Shown here: positions 6,457-8,034 of the stretch, in pieces
Position numbering within the stretch: the stretch's first letter is position 1
Layout of the letters: each line of letters starts with the position of its first letter
Assembly (NCBI GenBank): GCA_959020865.1
Contig: CAUEUD010000174.1
Span: 1-8,034, forward strand
Direction of reading: 5' to 3'
Source of the DNA: Eubacterium limosum
GTDB taxonomy: Bacteria > Bacillota > Clostridia > Eubacteriales > Eubacteriaceae
Length of the DNA stretch: 8,034 nt
Program-made: the position numbers and the translations under genes
Notes under the pieces: model-generated
The model's database searches: none
Seen by the model: only the letters and a program-made list of their open reading frames with translations
Told to the model about the DNA's origin: nothing

Positions 6457-6485
6457 ATTATAGAAACGGCAGTTTGTTTTTTGTA
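6457..6485 (-). promoter_or_regulatory. Candidate tpiA promoter
   Basis: A consensus -10 TATAAT lies at 6457-6462 on the minus strand, about 30 bases before the tpiA ATG and downstream of the pgk terminator. The -35 is poor: TACAAA at 17-base spacing (6480-6485) or TATACA at 19-base spacing (6482-6487). The -10 sits in the perfect palindrome CTATAATTATAG (6452-6463). Confidence 0.45.
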
Positions 6486-6513
6486 TAGTCATCCAATGAC
6501 CCCATCGTCTTTA

Positions 6514-6555
6514 TTTGAAAAGCCCCTGATCTTCCTTACGGAAGGGCTTTTCAAA
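6514..6555 (-). terminator. Long hairpin terminator after pgk (likely bidirectional)
   Basis: A perfect 12-bp stem pairs TTTGAAAAGCCC (6514-6525) with GGGCTTTTCAAA (6544-6555). An upper 4-bp stem (TTCC 6532-6535 with GGAA 6540-6543) with a TTAC loop stacks on it, with a 6-base bulge at 6526-6531. The AAAAGCCC...GGGCTTTT core is a typical intrinsic terminator, with its U residues partly inside the stem. It is symmetrical enough to act in both directions. It should separate pgk from tpiA transcripts. Confidence 0.75.
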
Positions 6556-6611
6556 CAAGACGTTCGCTTCGTGCGCTCATTCACTCGCTGCCGCTCGTTT
6601 CCTATTCGCTG
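6556..6611 (-). repeat. Purine-rich degenerate GAGCG/GCGAA repeat tract after pgk
   Basis: On the minus strand this stretch is rich in G and A and repeats short units such as AGCGAAT, CGAGCGG, AGCGAGT, GAGCGC and AAGCGAACG at roughly 7-9 base intervals. Composition differs from the neighbouring AT-rich spacer. It lies between the pgk stop (with a small hairpin at 6612-6633) and the long terminator hairpin at 6514-6555, so it would form the 3' untranslated part of the pgk mRNA. No protein reading is supported. It could be a dispersed intergenic repeat or an unstructured protein-binding tract. Confidence 0.5.
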
Positions 6612-6633
6612 TCCGTTTTTTTACAAAACCGGA
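6612..6633 (-). other. Small hairpin just after pgk stop
   Basis: TCCG at one end pairs with CGGA at the other; after one G-A mismatch, four T-A pairs close a 4-base loop. It starts seven bases after the pgk stop codon. There is no U-tract after it on the minus strand, so it is more likely a 3'-end protecting structure than a terminator. Confidence 0.35.
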
Positions 6634-6640
6634 CTCAGCA

Positions 6641-7828
6641 TTACTTGTTTTCTAAAACGTCGATACCTGGTAATACTTTGCCTTCCATAAATTCTAAGGA
6701 AGCGCCGCCGCCAGTAGAAATATGGCTCATGCCGTCTTCAAATCCAAGCTGTTTAACAGCTGCTGCGGAATCCCCGCCGCCAATGATGGTCACTGCGTCC
6801 GATTCAGCCATCGCTTTGGCAACCGCAACGGTTCCTTTGGCGAATTCAGGGAATTCAAAGACCCCCATCGGTCCGTTCCAGATAACGGTTTTAGCGCCCT
6901 TAATGGTGTCTGCAAAAAGCTTCTGAGTTTCAACACCGATATCCAGCCCCATCTGGTCTGCCGGAATCGCGTCAACCTTCACGTTGGTAGCCGGAGCATC
7001 TGCCTTGAATTCAGGCGCTACAACCACGTCGATAGGTAATAACAGCTTAACACCCTTTGCTTCAGCCTTTGCCAGTAATTCCTTTGCGAGGTCAATCTTA
7101 TCTTCTTCCAGTAAAGAAGTACCGATTTCATAGCCCTGCGCTTTTAAGAAAGTAAAGGCCATACCGCCGCCGACAATTAACGAATCAACCTTTTCGAGCA
7201 GATTGTTGATAACACCGATTTTGTCCGAAACCTTGGAGCCGCCCAAAATCGCAACAAAAGGTCTCTTGGGATCTTCTAAGGCACCGCCGATGAAATCCAG
7301 CTCCTTCTGAATCAGGAAGCCTGAAACAGCTGGCAGGTAATCTGCAACGCCGGCTGTGGAAGCATGAGCGCGGTGGCTGGAGCCAAAAGCGTCTTCAACA
7401 AAAACATCACCCAGGCTTGCCAGTTCTTTGGCAAAGGATGGTTCGTTTTTCTTTTCTTCCGGTCTGAAACGGGTATTCTGCAGCAACAGAATCTGGCCCG
7501 GTTTAAGTGCTGCCGCTGCGTCCTTGGTTACCTGGCCAACAACCTCGCCGTCATCGTTAAACACCACTTCGGTACCCAGCACTTCGGACAATCTCTTCGC
7601 AACTGGCAGTAAAGAGAACTTCGGGTCGGGTTCATTCTTCGGACGTCCAAGATGTGACATTAAGATAAGAGAAGCCCCCTGATCCAAAATGTACTTGATG
7701 GTCGGCAGAGCCGCCTGGATTCTGGTATCATCTGTGATAACGCCGTCTTCATTAAGCGGAACATTGAAGTCCGCGCGCATCAATACCTTTTTGCCTTTTA
7801 AATCGATATCTTTTACTGTTTTTTTCAT
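6641..7828 (-). CDS. pgk: Phosphoglycerate kinase
   Basis: This cytosolic enzyme transfers phosphate between 1,3-bisphosphoglycerate and ADP, the first ATP-yielding step of lower glycolysis. The 395-residue length is normal for bacterial PGK. N-domain substrate motifs are RADFNVP (18-24), Arg36 in DDTRI, SHLGRP (58-63), NTRF (118-121) and SSHRAHAST (150-158). C-domain nucleotide motifs are GGSKVSDK (196-203), GGGMAFTF (220-227), WNGPMGVFE (317-325), GGGDSAAA (350-357) and STGGGAS (371-377). I place the start at 7828 because GAGG at 7835-7838 is six bases upstream and the protein then begins MKKTVKDIDLKGK, as expected for the family. An in-frame ATG at 7858 would add ten unusual residues and abuts the terminator U-tract with no ribosome site. 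Gln117 sits where a Glu is more usual before the NxRF motif. The gene lies between gap and tpiA, with terminators on both sides. Confidence 0.97.
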   Translation of the reverse strand: MKKTVKDIDLKGKKVLMRADFNVPLNEDGVITDDTRIQAALPTIKYILDQGASLILMSHLGRPKNEPDPKFSLLPVAKRLSEVLGTEVVFNDDGEVVGQVTKDAAAALKPGQILLLQNTRFRPEEKKNEPSFAKELASLGDVFVEDAFGSSHRAHASTAGVADYLPAVSGFLIQKELDFIGGALEDPKRPFVAILGGSKVSDKIGVINNLLEKVDSLIVGGGMAFTFLKAQGYEIGTSLLEEDKIDLAKELLAKAEAKGVKLLLPIDVVVAPEFKADAPATNVKVDAIPADQMGLDIGVETQKLFADTIKGAKTVIWNGPMGVFEFPEFAKGTVAVAKAMAESDAVTIIGGGDSAAAVKQLGFEDGMSHISTGGGASLEFMEGKVLPGIDVLENK

Positions 7829-7834
7829 AAGTTT

Positions 7835-7838
7835 CCTC
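7835..7838 (-). promoter_or_regulatory. pgk ribosome binding site
   Basis: GAGG on the minus strand, six bases before the ATG at 7828. It decides the pgk start against the in-frame ATG at 7858, which has only the terminator U-run and hairpin upstream. Confidence 0.75.
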
Positions 7839-7858
7839 AACCTCGTTTCAAATTTCAT

Positions 7859-7884
7859 TAAAAAAGGGGGTCGCGTGACCCCCC
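7859..7884 (-). terminator. Intrinsic terminator/attenuator between gap and pgk
   Basis: On the minus strand a 7-bp GC-rich stem (GGGGGTC at 7866-7872 pairing with GACCCCC at 7877-7883, loop of four bases) is followed directly by six U residues (plus-strand A run 7860-7865). It lies about 70 bases after the gap stop and ends about 32 bases before the pgk ATG. It should end most gap transcripts, and pgk may then be expressed by partial read-through. I see no convincing promoter between this hairpin and pgk. Confidence 0.85.
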
Positions 7885-7890
7885 GTTTTA

Positions 7891-7914
7891 AAATCTACCG
7901 GTAGGGGCAGATTT
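7891..7914. repeat. Inverted repeat in the gap-pgk spacer
   Basis: AAATCT at 7891-7896 is mirrored by AGATTT at 7909-7914. Nested inside is the perfect 10-bp palindrome CTACCGGTAG at 7895-7904. In the gap transcript this would fold just upstream of the terminator hairpin. It could be an RNA-stability element or part of an alternative fold; function is unknown. Confidence 0.45.
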
Positions 7915-7953
7915 AGTACTTGTTATTATGTAGTTTTTTATAAATAAATCGAA

Positions 7954-8034
7954 TTAAGCAAGTTCAGAGAAGTATTTGATTGTTCTTACCATCTGGCTTG
8001 TGTAAGAGTTTTCATTGTCATACCAGGAAACAAC
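7954..8034 (-). CDS. gap: Glyceraldehyde-3-phosphate dehydrogenase, C-terminal end (partial)
   Basis: Only the last 26 codons and a TAA stop are in the window; the gene continues past the right edge. The visible peptide contains the family's near-invariant C-terminal segment, beginning VVSWYDNENSY and ending KYFSELA. In known GAPDH structures this Trp-Tyr-Asp-Asn-Glu stretch is in the catalytic domain, followed by the last helix. The enzyme oxidises glyceraldehyde 3-phosphate to 1,3-bisphosphoglycerate with NAD(P)+ and phosphate in the cytosol. The catalytic Cys and the cofactor-binding domain are out of view, so NAD versus NADP preference cannot be judged. The next gene downstream is pgk, which uses the product, but a strong terminator lies between them. 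Identification is firm because the motif is distinctive and the context fits. Confidence 0.95.
   Translation of the reverse strand, partial: VVSWYDNENSYTSQMVRTIKYFSELA

Noticed and set aside
6445..6690. Plus-strand open frame across the pgk-tpiA spacer
   Set aside because: It runs through the terminator hairpin and the purine-rich repeat (read as Ser/Arg/Phe-rich peptide) and into the pgk 3' end. There is no ribosome site, and composition is explained by the non-coding elements.
7856..7858. Upstream in-frame ATG of pgk
   Set aside because: It directly abuts the terminator U-run, lacks a ribosome site, and would add ten residues not seen in the family. The ATG at 7828 is preferred.
1..8034. 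Search for mobile elements, CRISPR, tRNA/rRNA, defence or toxin-antitoxin genes
   Set aside because: No repeats with regular spacers, terminal inverted repeats, transposase or integrase motifs, or tRNA-like folds were seen. The window is filled by intact core-metabolism genes.

Overview
The window is a stretch of bacterial core metabolism. By eye it has moderate GC (mid-40s percent), and every convincing gene lies on the minus strand. Read in the direction of transcription, from the right edge to the left, the order is: the last 26 codons of glyceraldehyde-3-phosphate dehydrogenase (gap), phosphoglycerate kinase (pgk), triose-phosphate isomerase (tpiA), cofactor-independent phosphoglycerate mutase (gpmI), the small translocase subunit secG, a membrane-bound proton/sodium-pumping pyrophosphatase (hppA), and a beta-lactamase-fold serine hydrolase. 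The gap-pgk-tpiA-gpmI order followed by secG is typical of Firmicutes. Strong GGAGG-type ribosome binding sites and a Na+-type pyrophosphatase suggest an anaerobic Clostridia member, perhaps Eubacterium or Acetobacterium-like. That placement is inference and not proven by the window.

Layout: 7954-8034 gap 3' end; 7829-7953 spacer with a strong intrinsic terminator; 6641-7828 pgk; 6428-6640 spacer with a purine-rich GAGCG-type repeat, a long hairpin terminator and a tpiA promoter; 5687-6427 tpiA; 5545-5686 spacer with a good gpmI promoter and a hairpin at the predicted mRNA 5' end; 4012-5544 gpmI; 3880-4011 spacer with a bidirectional terminator and a secG promoter; 3649-3879 secG; 1614-3608 hppA, 40 bases after secG and probably cotranscribed with it; 1489-1613 spacer with the hppA terminator; 94-1488 serine hydrolase. 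No gene-free stretch exceeds about 213 bases. The left edge (2-130, plus strand) may hold the end of a convergent membrane protein, but this is weak.

Function: gap, pgk, tpiA and gpmI carry out the triose-phosphate part of glycolysis/gluconeogenesis. Enolase, often found just after gpmI, is not present in the window. HppA recovers energy from pyrophosphate made in biosynthesis as an ion gradient, and SecG supports protein export. Although the glycolytic genes are clustered, they are separated by terminators and promoters, so the locus looks like a series of separately tunable units and not one uninterrupted operon.

I found no mobile element, CRISPR array, RNA gene, toxin-antitoxin or defence system. 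The more interesting points are in the intergenic regulatory sequences and in the ion-selectivity residues of the pyrophosphatase.
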